DNA of 64,000 nt. Source: Diphasiastrum complanatum (taxonomy: Eukaryota > Streptophyta > Lycopodiopsida > Lycopodiales > Lycopodiaceae). The position numbers were made by a program, and so were the translations under genes. Shown here piece after piece: positions 53,401-64,000 of the stretch; the first letter of the stretch is position 1; each line of letters begins with the position of its first letter. The notes under the pieces are model-generated. The model was not told where the DNA came from and searched no databases. It saw only the letters and a list, made by a program, of their open reading frames with translations. The stretch covers positions 45,146,484 to 45,210,483 of the forward strand of contig CM055102.1 of the NCBI GenBank assembly GCA_029204225.1, in the 5' to 3' direction.

Positions 53401-54667
53401 TCAAGACAACATATAGATCCAAGAATATCTTGTATAATCATCTACAAAAGAGACAAAGCAGTTGGCTCCTCCTTTGCTCTTAGTTGATGAGAAATGAACA
53501 TCAGAGTGTACAAGTTCAAATGGTTGCTTTGTCTTGATACTTGATCTAGGAAAAGGCCTTCTGTGTGACTTTGCCAGCACACAAGCTTCACAAGGTAGAA
53601 GCTCCTTTGACAGTGTCTTTGGTAGAACAACAACTTTTCCTTCTTTGACCATAGATTGCATGGCTTTGAAATTGGGATGACCCAATCTCTTATGCCACAG
53701 ATCCTCCTGTAGAACCTTGGTCTCATAAGCAATATTTGAAATGTTAGCACTCTCCCTAGAATCTAGTTTGTACAACTTACCAATTCTAGATCCTCTAGCA
53801 ATAACTTCATTTTCTCTTGAGATTATACACTTGTCAACTTGAAACTTGACATCCAATCCACTACCAAACAACTATCCTACACTAATGAGATTCTTAGTCA
53901 ATCTAGGTACATACAGTACATCATGTAAGCAAAAAGATTTTGATGATGATGCATGCAATGGAATGCTACCTATTCCTTCAAACCTATACTATACATCATT
54001 AGCAGTATAGATTGACGCTTTTTGCACCTAGATATGGCATGAGATTAGTGAAAGAGTTCCTAGAACTAGACATATGGGAACTAGCCCCACTATCTATCCA
54101 CCAGACTTCTTCATTCTTAAAAGGAAAAGATGAAAAAGTAGACATCATTAATGAATCCTCTCTTTTACTCTCTACACCCTCACACTCATCCTCATTAGTA
54201 AGGTTAGCTTGCTTAGATTGGTTCTTCTTCTTGAAATAGTTTGATGCATAGTGTCCTTTCTTGCCACAGAAAAAACACTTGATCTTTGACAGCTTCTTCT
54301 TGCCATTGGATGTTGCACCTTGTGAGGACTGATCCTCACCACCATCTTTGGCTTTGTCCTTCTTGAAGTGTTGTTGTCCTTTGCCCTTGCCTCTTGACTT
54401 GTCTCTGATGAAGAGTGCTTTGTCATCTTTACCATCTTTCAATGAAAGTCTGTTGATCCTCAACATCTTGTTCTCTTGCCTGCTTTCTTCAGCAATGAGA
54501 ACACCTTGCAGTGTCTCCAAGGATGGAAGATCCTCTCTGACAGCATAAGTCTGCACAATATTGCCATACTCATCTCTAAGTCCATTTAGGACTACTTGAA
54601 CAAGTTCAGTGTTCTTAAGAGCATCACTAATACCAGCTAACTCTTGATGAAGATCCTTAACTCTCAT
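53401..54667 (-). pseudogene. copia gag C-terminus, protease and integrase N-terminus
   Basis: From 54667 the frame reads MRVKDLHQELAGISDALKNT, then the zinc knuckle CFFCGKKGHYASNY, whose last Cys is replaced by Tyr. The protease site WWIDSGASSHMSSSRNSF follows. A frame break near 53990 leads to 53871-53401 with LWHKRLGHPNFKAMQSMVKE, CEACVLAKSHRRPFPRSS and VHSDVHFSST...FVSFVDDYTRYSWIYML. Pieces are in the correct order. Confidence 0.9.
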
Positions 54668-54705
54668 GACATATGATGAAGCACTCTCATCTACTCTCTG
54701 ATAAC

Positions 54706-55035
54706 TTAGAAATGAAGTGTAAGCACTCTAGAAGTATTTTTGATTTCATAGATTGTTTTTAGAGTATCCCAAGCTTCCTTGGCAGTGGTGCATGTACTGA
54801 TCTCTCTTAACACTTCATTGGTAACTTCCATTTTTATAAAATGAAGGGCAATTCTGGTTCTTTTGTGAAATGCTGCAGCTTCATTAGGTGCAGCAGGTTC
54901 TTCTTCAGCTCCACTCACAATATCCATTACATCTTGTAGAATCAACAATGATTCCATTCTGATCTTCCACATTGCATAATTGGAAGATGTTAATCTCTCA
55001 TTGTGCTCTAAGAAATGTGAACCAGATGAAGACAT
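54706..55035 (-). pseudogene. copia gag N-terminus
   Basis: It starts at the ATG 55035: MSSSGSHFLEHNERLTSSNY, AMWKIRMESLLI and TAKEAWDTLKTIYEIKNTSR, the usual copia gag N-terminal pattern. A stop near 54706 and a frame change separate it from the downstream gag part at 54667. Confidence 0.9.
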
Positions 55036-55628
55036 CTTCTTGGTGAGAAATTCTAGTAATGATAAAAAAATGGAGTTGAAAGGATGTTGCTTGCTATCTC
55101 AATCTCAAATCTAACACAGATGTTGATCCACCCTATGAAATCTAGCAGCAGATGTGAGAACAAATTCTCAATACAGAAAATCAATCTATCTTGAATTTGG
55201 ATCTTGCTTCAGTCACAAAAGAAGAAGCACATGCAAGCAAGAAGTCTATCCTCACTTTGGCATATCCCACGAGTTGAGTACCCTCTCAAACTCTCTGATT
55301 GCCTAAAACTCTTCTAAAAACAAATCAAATTGATTTAGAAACAAGAGCAACACATTCTACTCTCCAATACCTATCCAACAAGCTATAGAACATCAAATTT
55401 GGATCATTCCTTGAGAAGTAGCACTCATTAATGAGGGCTGATTTCACACGTGTGAGCTCTCTGTCCATACAGAGCTCCGCTGGATCAGATCAGCCTTGAT
55501 TTGATCCACTTATGGTCCACAAATTGCTTGTTTCTCAGCGAGTTTGAATCCTTCTTCAAAATCCGAGTTCCTGCAAGCAAAAACACTGATGATCTGATGT
55601 ATACACCCTCATCTCTTCAAAGCATGAA

Positions 55629-55640
55629 GCTCTGATACCA
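55629..55640 (-). promoter_or_regulatory. Primer-binding site, tRNA-Met type
   Basis: The minus strand reads TGGTATCAGAGC and directly abuts the 5' LTR. Confidence 0.9.
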
Positions 55641-56371
55641 TATGAAGTTTTTAGCACGTGTGAACTTCACCACACATCCTACAGGATCTTACTGAGGTGT
55701 TGTGATTGTACGTGATTGATCAAAGAACAGTATGCTTGAAAAATCTAAGTCAAGAGCACAATGGCATACATCTGATGAAAAAAATCTAACTCTTCACTAT
55801 GAGAAATGAATGTCAGAAAAAATTCTAAGTGTTCAGTATGGGAAAAAGAGGCTGCTCTCGAGTAGAGAGAGAAAATCATACAGAGAAAACTTGGGTAGAG
55901 AGAGAATGAGTCCAAAACACCAAAATCTCAATATTCACAATGTGGCAAAACATGCCCAGCTTTCCCTACATGAGAGAGACTCGAATTCCTACAGTGGAGT
56001 TGCATGGAAAGTCCACTTAACTGAACTAATTCACCTACGAGAGATCCACATGTGTAACTACATGCATGGATGTTGCATGTACTGCATGTCAACTCATAAA
56101 ATTGCCTAGACATGTGTAGATCACAGAAACTACTTTGCATGTTGCATGCACTGATTGCATGTGGCTTGCATGGATACAGTAAGACTTTGCATGCTATCTA
56201 AACATCTGCATGTAGTCATAATTGAACCTATCTAACTCAAGTCCGAGCTACACTAGAAGGATATGTGCTCAATTCACACTTCTTTTATGTACAACATGAA
56301 ATCTAGTGAAAATCATCATGGACATGACCCCAAACTCGAGATAGGAAAATAATATTTTAATAATCTTCACA
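55641..56371 (-). repeat. 5' LTR of copia at 50317
   Basis: It is 731 bp, TATGAAGTTTTTAGC...AATCTTCACA. The TG terminal dinucleotide is mutated to TA. Confidence 0.92.
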
Positions 56372-57106
56372 TGTCGGACTCCCCCTATAGTTCTGGTGTG
56401 ATTCGACGTGCCCCCTCTGTCCTGGAATATAGTGCTTTCTGGTAAAGCACGCTTTTTTGGACTTAGTTTTTATTTTGCTGATTAAGCCTGGCAAGCCTAG
56501 CAGAATCAGTCTGGCTCCCGGACGTGGGTCTCGGGAGCCGTCTCGGCGGCAAAATCAACTTGGCTCTTGACTAGGCCATGACTCGAGCTCTAGAGCTAGC
56601 TCATGACTTGTAACTACTTGGCTAGCTCACCACAGGTCGGAGGCTTAGTCCTTGACTTCCTAACTTGCTCTGGGACCTTTAGGGAGTGTCACCCCATATA
56701 GTCTTACAGGGCAACTTGGTACACCTGAGTCAGCTTTACAACATCCTCCCCTCGTTTGAAAAAGCTGACGTCTTTATCAGGGCCAAACTAGACCTAGGAC
56801 GCATGGCACGGGCTTAATTCACCGGCCTTAACAACTTTAAATTAAAAATACATTGGCAGTAGCACAAGAAAAGTGTAGATCAAGTTCACTTACGTAAAAT
56901 CTTTGTAAAGCTGCAAGTGATTTATTGAACGTGGAAGGTGCGAATGGAGTCTCTCCTTTAGATGACAAACTTAAGAAAGATACCTGGAAGTTCCTTGAAC
57001 TTTAGAGTGGTCGTGAGTGTTCATACAGGAGGCATGCCGCCAGGTAGTGCATTGTGTGCCAATATGAAAAAACGGCTGTTGCGTTGATTTTTTAGTAGGT
57101 AATATG

Positions 57107-57410
57107 TTAGTACTTCAGGAGCTCTTCGTACTCCCAAGAAGCCTCAATGAGTAGAGACCGTAGCCACTTCACTAGATATTCGCGTTGAATGCCAGTTCGC
57201 TTTCTATGTGCCAATATTTGTTCTGGTACAAGCTGTCTCTTTCTATCATCAAGTGTCGTTGGTGGGTGACGGAGTTCGTGTTGTCGATCAAATCGCTCAT
57301 CCGGTTTGTACCGTTTGAGTAATGAGATATGAAACACATTGTGTATATCCAAGCTGGATGGCAGCGCCAATCGATAAGCCATTGGGTTGATCTTCTTTGT
57401 GACATAGTAT
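57107..57410 (-). pseudogene. Chromovirus integrase C-terminus with chromodomain
   Basis: It reads MAYRLALPSSLDIHNVFHIS, LLKRYKPDERFD, then PEQILAHRKRTGIQREYLVK, WL and ASWEYEELLKY. This is the GPY/F-chromodomain junction of plant chromoviruses of a lineage distinct from those at 10986 and 27966. In the chromodomain WK(G/N) is replaced by WLR. Nothing upstream of it in the integrase is preserved. Confidence 0.85.
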
Positions 57411-57616
57411 GTTAGAACTGTGGAAAGCCCATAACTTTGTCCAGGGGGTATGCTCCACTGCTACAAACCCATGCCTTATCTCAACAAACTACGCTCGCAA
57501 ATGATGGAGGGCATAGGCAACAAGATTTACCAATCCCGACAACAACAATCTTGCTTCCATGAAGCTCAAAAAATCCAGGAAGAAAAAGCTTCGATTGGTG
57601 TGGGACCACCAATCCA

Positions 57617-58158
57617 ATAAGGAGGGGGATAAATGTTAGCAACTGTGCAAACACAATGAAATATATAAAAATAAAAATAAAACTCCGTGGCATGTGTATT
57701 GTAAACCCACGTATGAGTATTTGCCAATAAACTTCTATTATGACATGTGTTTTGTAAGTCCATGGGTAGGAGCTTAAACAAATAAAATAACTTAGAATTA
57801 AGAAAACTTAAGCTTAGAAAGATTTCAAGTTATCTTAAGCTATCTTAAGTCTAGAATTAGAAATCCTAAAGTTCTAAAGTTCTAAGTTAAAAGTTTAGAA
57901 GTCTTAGAATGGCTAGTTTAGATACTAATCCCATAAGCTAGTGGATGCTTGTGGAAAGCCCTTTTTGTTATAAGAAGAGAGGCATTTCCCTTGTAAATAA
58001 CACTTGAGATTAAGCTATCTTGCTTTGGAGAATTATCATTCTATTTTATTAGTGTTCTTCTTGGGAAGGTGCATATCTTGAGGGAAGGTGCTCGGGCCTC
58101 CTCTTGCCTCCTTTTCATTGGTTTTATTGTGGCATGTATTGTTCACAATATTGTTACA
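57617..58158 (+). repeat. PPT and 3' or solo LTR, probably copia-type
   Basis: The purine tract AATAAGGAGGGGGATAAA (57616-57633) is followed by TGTTAGCAACTGTG at 57634. The body is AT-rich, and the R-like region near 57970-58060 (TTGTAAATAACACTTGAG) resembles plant LTR transcript ends. The 3' end is placed at TTGTTACA (about 58158) with low precision. No internal coding domain is attached. It could be a solo LTR with residual PPT or the end of a truncated element. Confidence 0.5.
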
Positions 58159-60215
58159 ACTAAGTAGTGGAGGCCCAACTTGCTAGTAACATATACATAG
58201 CCCTTGAATAGTGTCGTGAACCTAGCTCATGCTTATACTTTATAAAGGTGTAAACTATAGCTATATATATAAATTGTATACATGATTGATTATGGCTGAT
58301 GAATATGAATTGTTACCGTATGTCCTTAGCTCTTCACTATTAATATTATTATGATCCTGAATGCTATTTATCTTTGGATGTTTGATTGCAATTAAGCCTT
58401 AAGGTTTTTGAGCCTACTCATAGCACATGAGTATCTTTAAACTTATCGATAGGTTCCCAAGCAGCCTCCACAACATGGCACCCTCATCAATAAAACAACT
58501 ATTCGACATGTTGTCTTCATCAATGATCTGGAAATTGGTTCTAAAGAAGAGGATTTGGTAGGTAGTAGTGGACATCTGAACCTTAGATTGCTCTTTAGAT
58601 CATATCTCGCCTTGCAAAAGGCAGACATGGAAAGCAGTAAAAGTTGGCAGAGGATGGTTGTTGCAAGTAGAATGTGATTGGTCTGAGCCACTTAGAATTG
58701 ATGGCCATAAAGCTGTGGAGATAGGATCTAGCCTTTTAGGTAGTTGTGATAAACAAGAGTTGGTAATTTTCTATTAATGGTCTCCATTTAACAAGATTAA
58801 TTCTCTGGATTTTGATGTGTGATACAGCTACAACATGCACATCATCTAGAAGCATTGGACTAGAAGATGAAGGTCGAAGAGGCAGCGTGCCAAATTCTAG
58901 GGAAATGAGGCCAATGCACGTACTTTGAATCGGAGCATTGGTCCCATTTCCTGACCAAGGACACCAATTTTTCCAAATAATAAACATACAAGCAACTAAT
59001 AGAATTTATCAGCCAGACTTACAAGGAGTTGTTATACCCATGTTAATTATCATCAAGAAGTCACATCAGATGGATTCAAGAAGTATGATTAGAATTTGAA
59101 ATATTGATATCTTAGTCTAAAATTTAAATGCGCTGAGCAACAAAGTTGAAAGCTCTCTGAAAGAAAAAGATATAGCAGTTTTCAATTGCTGACCGGCATT
59201 AGAGGGGAGACATGGGCCAACACTAACCCCAGTTGTAGAGTGGTCAGCCTGCTAATGACAAATGTAGCAGCAAAAACTGGGCGTGGTCACTTTTTTCTAT
59301 TTCTACCACCAAACTATGCTGTTTTTTTAAGTTGATTTTGATTGTTGTGCAGTAAAAACTTCATAAATTATTTGCTGAAGGTGAAACTTTTGACAAATTA
59401 AAAGTGAGGTTTATGCATTCTCATATGGTTAGCATATCATGCAGCTGTAGTTAGCGTACTACACAGCCCCAATTAAACCTTGGTTTAAGAACTCTTCATT
59501 GGAAGGTATATTCGCAGCCATGAGTCAGAAGCTCATAGGCCGTCAAGACATTGTGCAACCCAGCACCATACAGATATGCTTCTGTTGCGGTCAATTTTCA
59601 GCCTAATGCTATTGAGTCTTGGATGCTTTTGTGTGGAGCCCAATAGGAGTAAAAATCTTTTGCAAAAGGCCTATTTCTCAAGGCAGTTGTCATTTGTTTT
59701 AGCTCGTTGTCTAGAAATTAACATAAAACTGTGTTGTGATGTTTTCTTAACTATGAGCACCTAAACGAACTTCTAGTTGAGAAACAGAATTTCAAAAACA
59801 ATTATGTTCTTCACATGAGTTGACCTTTATTGACTTCATGTATGATCAGAAACATAACGTAACATCCATTTTGTGGCAAGAAAAACTGTTGTGCCTGCAA
59901 TGAATAAACTGCAAAATAAACTTTTTAAAGACGTGTTCAAACACAGTTTTACCATTGAACTTCTTTGTAGTGTTGCTAGTAATATTTTCAAGTATATGAG
60001 TCAGAATTATATTCTAGATAAAAACTACCAGGATGTATCACAGTGAGAATGTCTTCCTATTCCATATAAATGGTCAAATCATAGAGCTGAGTCAAACCGG
60101 ACCAAATTTCATTTGGAGGATTTGATTGTTTGAAAGAATTCATGAATTTCTATGATGGTGATCAATGTACAGATATAGAAGGCTCCAAATGTTGAGCATA
60201 ATACAACCTCAGACT
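58159..60215. other. Intergenic sequence and ACX2 3' flank
   Basis: No gene was recognised. An open stretch at about 58480-58675 (plus strand, INKTTIRHVVFINDLEIGSK) has no family I recognise and contains no start. The last few hundred bases before 60215 should include the ACX2 3' UTR on the minus strand. Confidence 0.5.
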
Positions 60216-60371
60216 TTAGAAGCCAATATATTGTGCATACTCAGTGTACTGTCCAGACTGAAGGCCTATTGGTGCTCGAAGCATGGAATCTGGAATGCCA
60301 AATGCATCCACAAACTCCTTAGAAACACCTCGCACTTCATGGCAAAGGTGCTCCACAAGGCGTTGAATGGC
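60216..60371 (-). CDS. ACX2: ACX2 last exon
   Basis: It reads [35 protein letters not shown] and ends EYAQYIGF then TAA (60216-60218). The acceptor CTGCAG is on the high side. Confidence 0.93.
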   Translation of the reverse strand, partial: AIQRLVEHLCHEVRGVSKEFVDAFGIPDSMLRAPIGLQSGQYTEYAQYIGF

Positions 60372-62567
60372 CTGCAGTCACCCACAATCATTGCTCAATA
60401 ATTAAACTTACCTCATGAAACTATCAAACAAAAGAAAGCCAAAGATATATAATCATTGACAACTCTCACCTTGGCCTTGTTGGGAGCAATGTAATCCTGA
60501 TTCCGATAAGTTCCAATGTCCTCCCAAATACGATCTAAAGCATATAAATCACAAAGAAGCTTCAAAAGCCCACGTGCCTGTTTATCCTGACAGCTGCAAG
60601 TTACAGAACAACCACAATAAAGAAGTCACTTGCATGCATTCACATGCACAATACAGAATACTTCATACTTACTATTACCAAATGTTAAGCAGGAGATTTG
60701 CAAACAGAATGCCAGATCATTTACCCATTGACGCCATCGATGAATTTCGCCAGAACAACAGATTCAATGTGGGATTCAGCTAAAGTCAGCAGGTGATTTA
60801 AACACCGGTTCCATGCCCCAAAACTACCGAGTCGTCCTGAGTGCTTTTTCAGTCGCAGAGCAGCTGTATGAAGTAATCTTGCCGTTCGATACTGTGAGCA
60901 ATTTCCAGGCAGATACCCTTACAATCAACTCAAATATCTGCTGCGAACCTTTGTCAAGCTATAACCTTTCAAGTAAATATAACCGTGTATATCCTGGACA
61001 TGGAACAAAACTACAATAGTGAAGAATACCTACCCGAAAGGCATCAAGCTGAAAAGCAGAGTCACGAAGGTGTCCGTACCCTTCGCGATGGGTTGCAACT
61101 GGGTTTGTCTGAGACAAATAAGTGCCCATTGATTCTCTTAAATAATTCCATGTCACACTCAAAGAGCTCCCTTGGAACTTAGCTTTGTATTGTCTCAAAA
61201 GATCACCTGCAACCTGCAATAAGACGTCACAAAGCAGTTAATGAAGTTGGGACAAAATCTCCACTTGTGGTGGCGAGTGACACACGGTAAATCTTTGTCA
61301 CAAAAGGACACATTTTGATGGATCCTTATTACCTGCTGAAGCAAAACTGTATTATCCCCTTCAAAAGTTTGGAAGATATCATGATCATTTCTTAAGCTAC
61401 CAAAACGATTTACCGCAGCATACCCATGGCCACCACAGGACTCCCTACAGATACTTAAAGCCTTTGCAGTATAGGATGTAATGTATGACTTAAGACCTGC
61501 AGAAAGGGCATGCACATCTGCAATCACGGCTTCATCACGCGATATTTTCATCTCTGAATACTGTTTCACAAGGTACTTTGTAGCAAAATGGAATCCATAA
61601 GCTGAGGCTAGCATTGGCATCAACTTCTGCTGCTGAGACTGGTAATCAAGGATACTGATCTCAGGCTGATTTGGTGGACCAAACTGCTGTCTTAGCAAAG
61701 AATATCTAATTGCAATTGTTGCTGCAATCTTTAACACTCCAACAGAACCATCTGCAAGTCCAACTCTTCCTCCAACAAGCTCGCCCAATGTAGCTGCAAA
61801 CCTTTTATTGCTAGTTGGCAGACTGCTGGAGTACTGTCCATCTTCTGAGACATCCCCAAACCTGTTAAGTAGATTTTCTCGTGGTATTCGTACGTTGTGA
61901 AAGCGGAGAGCACCATTGTCAACACCATTCAAACCCACCTTGTAACCACAATCTCGTATATCTACCCCTGGAAGTACCGAATGATCCTCCATATGTCGAA
62001 TGGGCACAATAAAAGCATGCACACCCATGTCAACTTTTACATTAGACTCACCAGATGGGAGCAATAGCCTTGCAAATACAGATGCAAACTTCCCATGCAC
62101 TGCAGCATTGCCAATCCACCATTTGGTTGCACCATCATTAGGTGTATTTACTACAAATTCATCTTTTGCTTTGTCAAACGTTGCTGTTGTTTCGATACCT
62201 TGAACATTTGAACCTGTGCATTTCAAAGGTTTAGGAGGAATCAAGCAACAACAATGCAAATTAAAGTTGCATAATTACATTTTCTTCTAGTGCGCCCAAC
62301 CAAATAGTATGAGAGTAAAATTGAATATGCTTTAGCAACAGCTCCAAGGGAACTGCAGAAAAATCATCGAAAACTACACCATGAAGTTACAAACAGGATA
62401 GGTGTTAAATTGAATGTCTTCACCATGCACATTCTCTAGACTAGTTCATACCATGATGTAATTCCGTCATTGCAAAACATCCAGGATAGTCAACATTGTC
62501 TATTCCAGCAAAATACTTGTCATGGTGTTTCTTTGTGCCAAGATTCATCACAGATCCACCCCATAAA
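60216..62567 (-). CDS. ACX2: Peroxisomal long-chain acyl-CoA oxidase (ACX2-like), 3' exons
   Basis: The FAD-dependent oxidase of peroxisomal beta-oxidation converts acyl-CoA to trans-2-enoyl-CoA and makes hydrogen peroxide. Exons, from high to low coordinate, are 62567-62452, 62213-61333, 61213-61034, 60891-60725, 60593-60470 and 60371-60216. All introns are GT-AG and the frame is intact over 540 residues to TAA. Motifs include [35 protein letters not shown] and [25 protein letters not shown] and [20 protein letters not shown] follow, then the catalytic Glu in [12 protein letters not shown] (codon 61360-61362). The C-terminus QYIGF is not a PTS1. ACX2 enzymes use an N-terminal PTS2, which would lie outside the window along with about 150 residues. 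Confidence 0.95.
60470..60593 (-). CDS. ACX2: ACX2 penultimate exon
   Basis: A 124 bp exon; the acceptor TTGCAG was chosen so the frame continues as [20 protein letters not shown], then [23 protein letters not shown]. The donor is GTGAGA. Confidence 0.92.
60725..60891 (-). CDS. ACX2: ACX2 exon
   Basis: It reads [40 protein letters not shown] and [16 protein letters not shown]. The donor is GTAAAT at 60724 and the acceptor CTCACAG. Confidence 0.93.
61034..61213 (-). CDS. ACX2: ACX2 exon
   Basis: A 180 bp exon reading [39 protein letters not shown] and [13 protein letters not shown]. The donor is GTAGGT and the acceptor TTGCAG. Confidence 0.94.
61333..62213 (-). CDS. ACX2: ACX2 long central exon (881 bp)
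   Basis: It encodes the FAD/acyl-CoA-binding middle and C-terminal dehydrogenase-like domains from [20 protein letters not shown] to [12 protein letters not shown] with no interruption. The acceptor TGCACAG and donor GTAATA are clear. The coding sequence is undamaged. Confidence 0.95.
62452..62567 (-). CDS. ACX2: ACX2 exon, first visible
   Basis: A 116 bp exon reading [39 protein letters not shown]. It starts in the middle of a Ser codon after TTGACAG and ends at a GTATGA donor. Confidence 0.93.
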
Positions 62568-62889
62568 CTGTCAATGAAAAAAACAACCAACTAAATAAAA
62601 GGCTGGAGAGCTTACCCATGACAGGCATACAAGGATATGTTCAAAGAAAGCTCTACATGGTATACTGCATAATCAAAGGGATGTGAGCAACTAAATTGAG
62701 AATTAATAAAATGTGCAATCTTGTAGAAGATTTACAAAAAATACCAAGGAAGTAGAATAAAAATTACAAAGAACTACTAGCAATAGTGTTACACACACAT
62801 GCCACGAAAGGACAAATAAGACTTGATTCATAAACTCCAACGATATATTAACCTATCTGCTATCATAGATGGCATGAACCATCTAACAC

Positions 62890-62893
<4 letters not shown>

Positions 62894-62948
<55 letters not shown>
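62894..62948. repeat. (TC)n microsatellite
   Basis: About 27 TC units inside the ACX2 upstream intron, placed just before LINE copy 4 as in copies 1 and 3. Confidence 0.95.
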
Positions 62949-62950
<2 letters not shown>

Positions 62951-63990
62951 GCAAAGGGTACATCATCAAGAAGGAAGCTTGCTGCTGGGCCATCGCTAAG
63001 GAGGGTTTATTGAGGCGGCTTGCTGCTGGATCATCTTAGCTAGACCATCATTGAGGACCACTGTACTAACTCTACACCATCTCTCCCTGCAACTCCCACA
63101 CCTCCATCTATACCAAAGAAAGATCGATGGTACTCATGCTCCCCCATGAAGCAGCTTCTGCAGGCTGCATGTTGATCGGGCTGCTATGCAACCTGCCGGT
63201 CTACAGACCCTTCTCCCATCCCTCTGCAAAACCCTATTCCTATGCCTATGTTTCGTCCACCCAATCCAACAAAAGAGCTTCCTTATTTGACCTATTTGAT
63301 CCTTTTACTATGTGAAGACACACACAAGGTATACAAGACATTGGAATATTGGAGAGTAACCGAAGCTCAACAAACGAAGATCTTGCAGCTGCTTCCACAT
63401 ATTCAGCAACTCGAATCTGCCATTGAAGGTGTTAAGAAAGAGGTCACAGAGGCCAAGGAAGGAACATCAACACATACAATACAGCAACTTGAAAGCAAAA
63501 TCGAACATCATCATAAGGAGGCTCAATCATGAGCTGAAGTCCTTACATGTCTAGGTAAATCTAGTGCTCCAATCTCTTTCATCTCTGCTATATATTTACT
63601 AGAGAGTAAGTTGTGAGAGCAAAAGGCCCTTACTATTCTTGTAAGAGGCATCTCAGAGTCTCAGGATGCTCTTGGAGAAGGCAAAAAGTTTTTGGAAGAT
63701 AATATCCAACACCACAGCTTGGCATAACAAGAAAGACGCTAATAGTCTTGGCATATGCTTCACCTTGTCGAAGTTAGGGAAATGAAGAGTTATCTAGTTG
63801 GATCTTGTAAATGGTCTTTGAACTATAACACTCTCTCTTGATAATAGAGGTTGAAAGTTTTTCAAAGTTCTGAAAACTACAGTAAGTTTATTTCGACAAC
63901 ATTGATCCATTTAAAAACATACTTGCTGCACGTCTCATATTATATGCCTTATGGCGAGCCAAACCACCCAACCAACTGGAAATTGAGAGT
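62949..63990 (+). mobile_element. ORF1-only LINE unit, copy 4, in an ACX2 intron
   Basis: Decayed ORF1 blocks are EVTEAKEGTSTHTIQQLESK then IEHHHKEAQS, EQKALTILVRGISESQDALG and EGKKFLEDNIQHHS. These align with copy 2 ([31 protein letters not shown], [13 protein letters not shown]). The IYLDEDLT block is missing. The shared tail follows directly (GGATCTTGTAAATGG near 63803; TTATATGCCTTATGGC near 63940). No endonuclease or RT is present. It is antisense to ACX2. Confidence 0.62.
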
Positions 63991-64000
63991 CAAACCCCAA

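Larger units (their letters stand above)
50317..56371 (-). mobile_element. Near-complete Ty1/copia element
   Basis: A 6,055 bp minus-strand element with a left LTR (50317-51045, 729 bp) and right LTR (55641-56371, 731 bp). The PPT complement CTCCTCCTCAAAA lies at 51046 and the PBS complement GCTCTGATACCA at 55629-55640. TSD-like flanks are TGCCG (50312) and TGTCG (56372). Gag, protease, integrase, RT and RNase H are all present in copia order but broken by stops and frameshifts. The LTRs differ by about 30 positions by eye (roughly 4 percent). The right LTR starts TATGAAG instead of TGTGAAG. It sits inside the chromovirus LTR. Confidence 0.92.
49795..57410 (-). mobile_element. Chromovirus 3' fragment: LTR and chromodomain, LTR split by copia
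   Basis: The LTR runs 49795-50316 and resumes at 56377-56743 after a copia insertion (TSD TGCCG/TGTCG). Restored LTR length is about 889 bp, with minus-strand ends TGTTGTAAAGC and GCGCAACA. The PPT (minus AAACGAGGGGAGGA) lies at 56744-56757. The only coding part is an integrase C-terminus with chromodomain (57107-57382). Sequence beyond about 57410 is unrelated, so the element is truncated. The left boundary is inferred from the TG...CA ends only. Confidence 0.7.

Noticed and set aside
57481-57781. Overlapping minus-strand ORFs rich in Phe/Ile
   Set aside because: They span a PPT and the A/T-rich start of an LTR and have no domain motif.
58480-58675. Plus-strand open stretch INKTTIRHVVFINDLEIGSK
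   Set aside because: No start codon, no recognised family and short. Noted only within the intergenic entry.
188-62948. CRISPR array, rRNA or tRNA genes
   Set aside because: Regular repeats are microsatellites or LTRs without spacers. No tRNA cloverleaf or rRNA sequence was recognised; the GGTATCAGAGC matches are retrotransposon primer sites.

Overview
This window is nuclear DNA of a land plant with a large, repeat-rich genome. Two spliced host genes are visible. A plus-strand NF-YA (CCAAT-box transcription factor subunit) gene runs from the left edge to 38119, and a minus-strand ACX2-type peroxisomal acyl-CoA oxidase gene runs from 60216 off the right edge. Introns of 19.3 and 13.7 kb, filled with nested retrotransposons, suggest a fern, lycophyte or gymnosperm rather than a compact angiosperm. 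That placement is inference; no species marker was found.

Layout. NF-YA exons lie at 1-97, 19438-19559, 19917-19988, 23798-23965 and 37661-38119. Reading phases match at every junction and together they give 305 residues plus a stop. Intron 1 holds a minus-strand Ty1/copia fragment (1854-3223), joined head to head to a 5'-truncated plus-strand copia (3224-6479 and 10542-10854). The 3' LTR of the latter is split by a young, RT-less minus-strand copia (6480-10541, TSD GGGTC). Next comes an old Ty3/gypsy remnant split by a second chromovirus (10986-17079, TSD AAGCC). Intron 4 holds a head-to-tail array of L1-type LINE units (25019 to about 35550). Two of these look ORF1-only, and the third is split by another chromovirus copy (27966-32656, TSD CCTCC).

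Downstream of NF-YA is an intergenic retroelement graveyard. It contains a copia RT/RNase H fragment (about 39700-40890), a second gypsy lineage (40984-47510) split by a noncoding LARD-like LTR element (41980-47324), and an orphan open frame (48437-49409). A minus-strand chromovirus LTR (49795-56743) follows, split by a near-complete minus-strand copia (50317-56371), and then a further 3' LTR (57634 to about 58158). The ACX2 3' exons are at 60216-62567. Its next upstream intron carries a fourth LINE ORF1 copy (about 62894-63990), so the N-terminal exons lie outside the window.

The host genes are unrelated: one is a trimeric transcription factor subunit, the other a peroxisomal beta-oxidation enzyme. 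The most unusual material is in the mobile DNA: the ORF1-only LINE family with a shared tail, a recently moved copia lacking RT and RNase H, two chromovirus copies sharing one in-frame stop in integrase, and a 5.3 kb LTR element with no recognisable coding capacity. No rRNA, tRNA or CRISPR was recognised. All alignments and counts here were made by eye.
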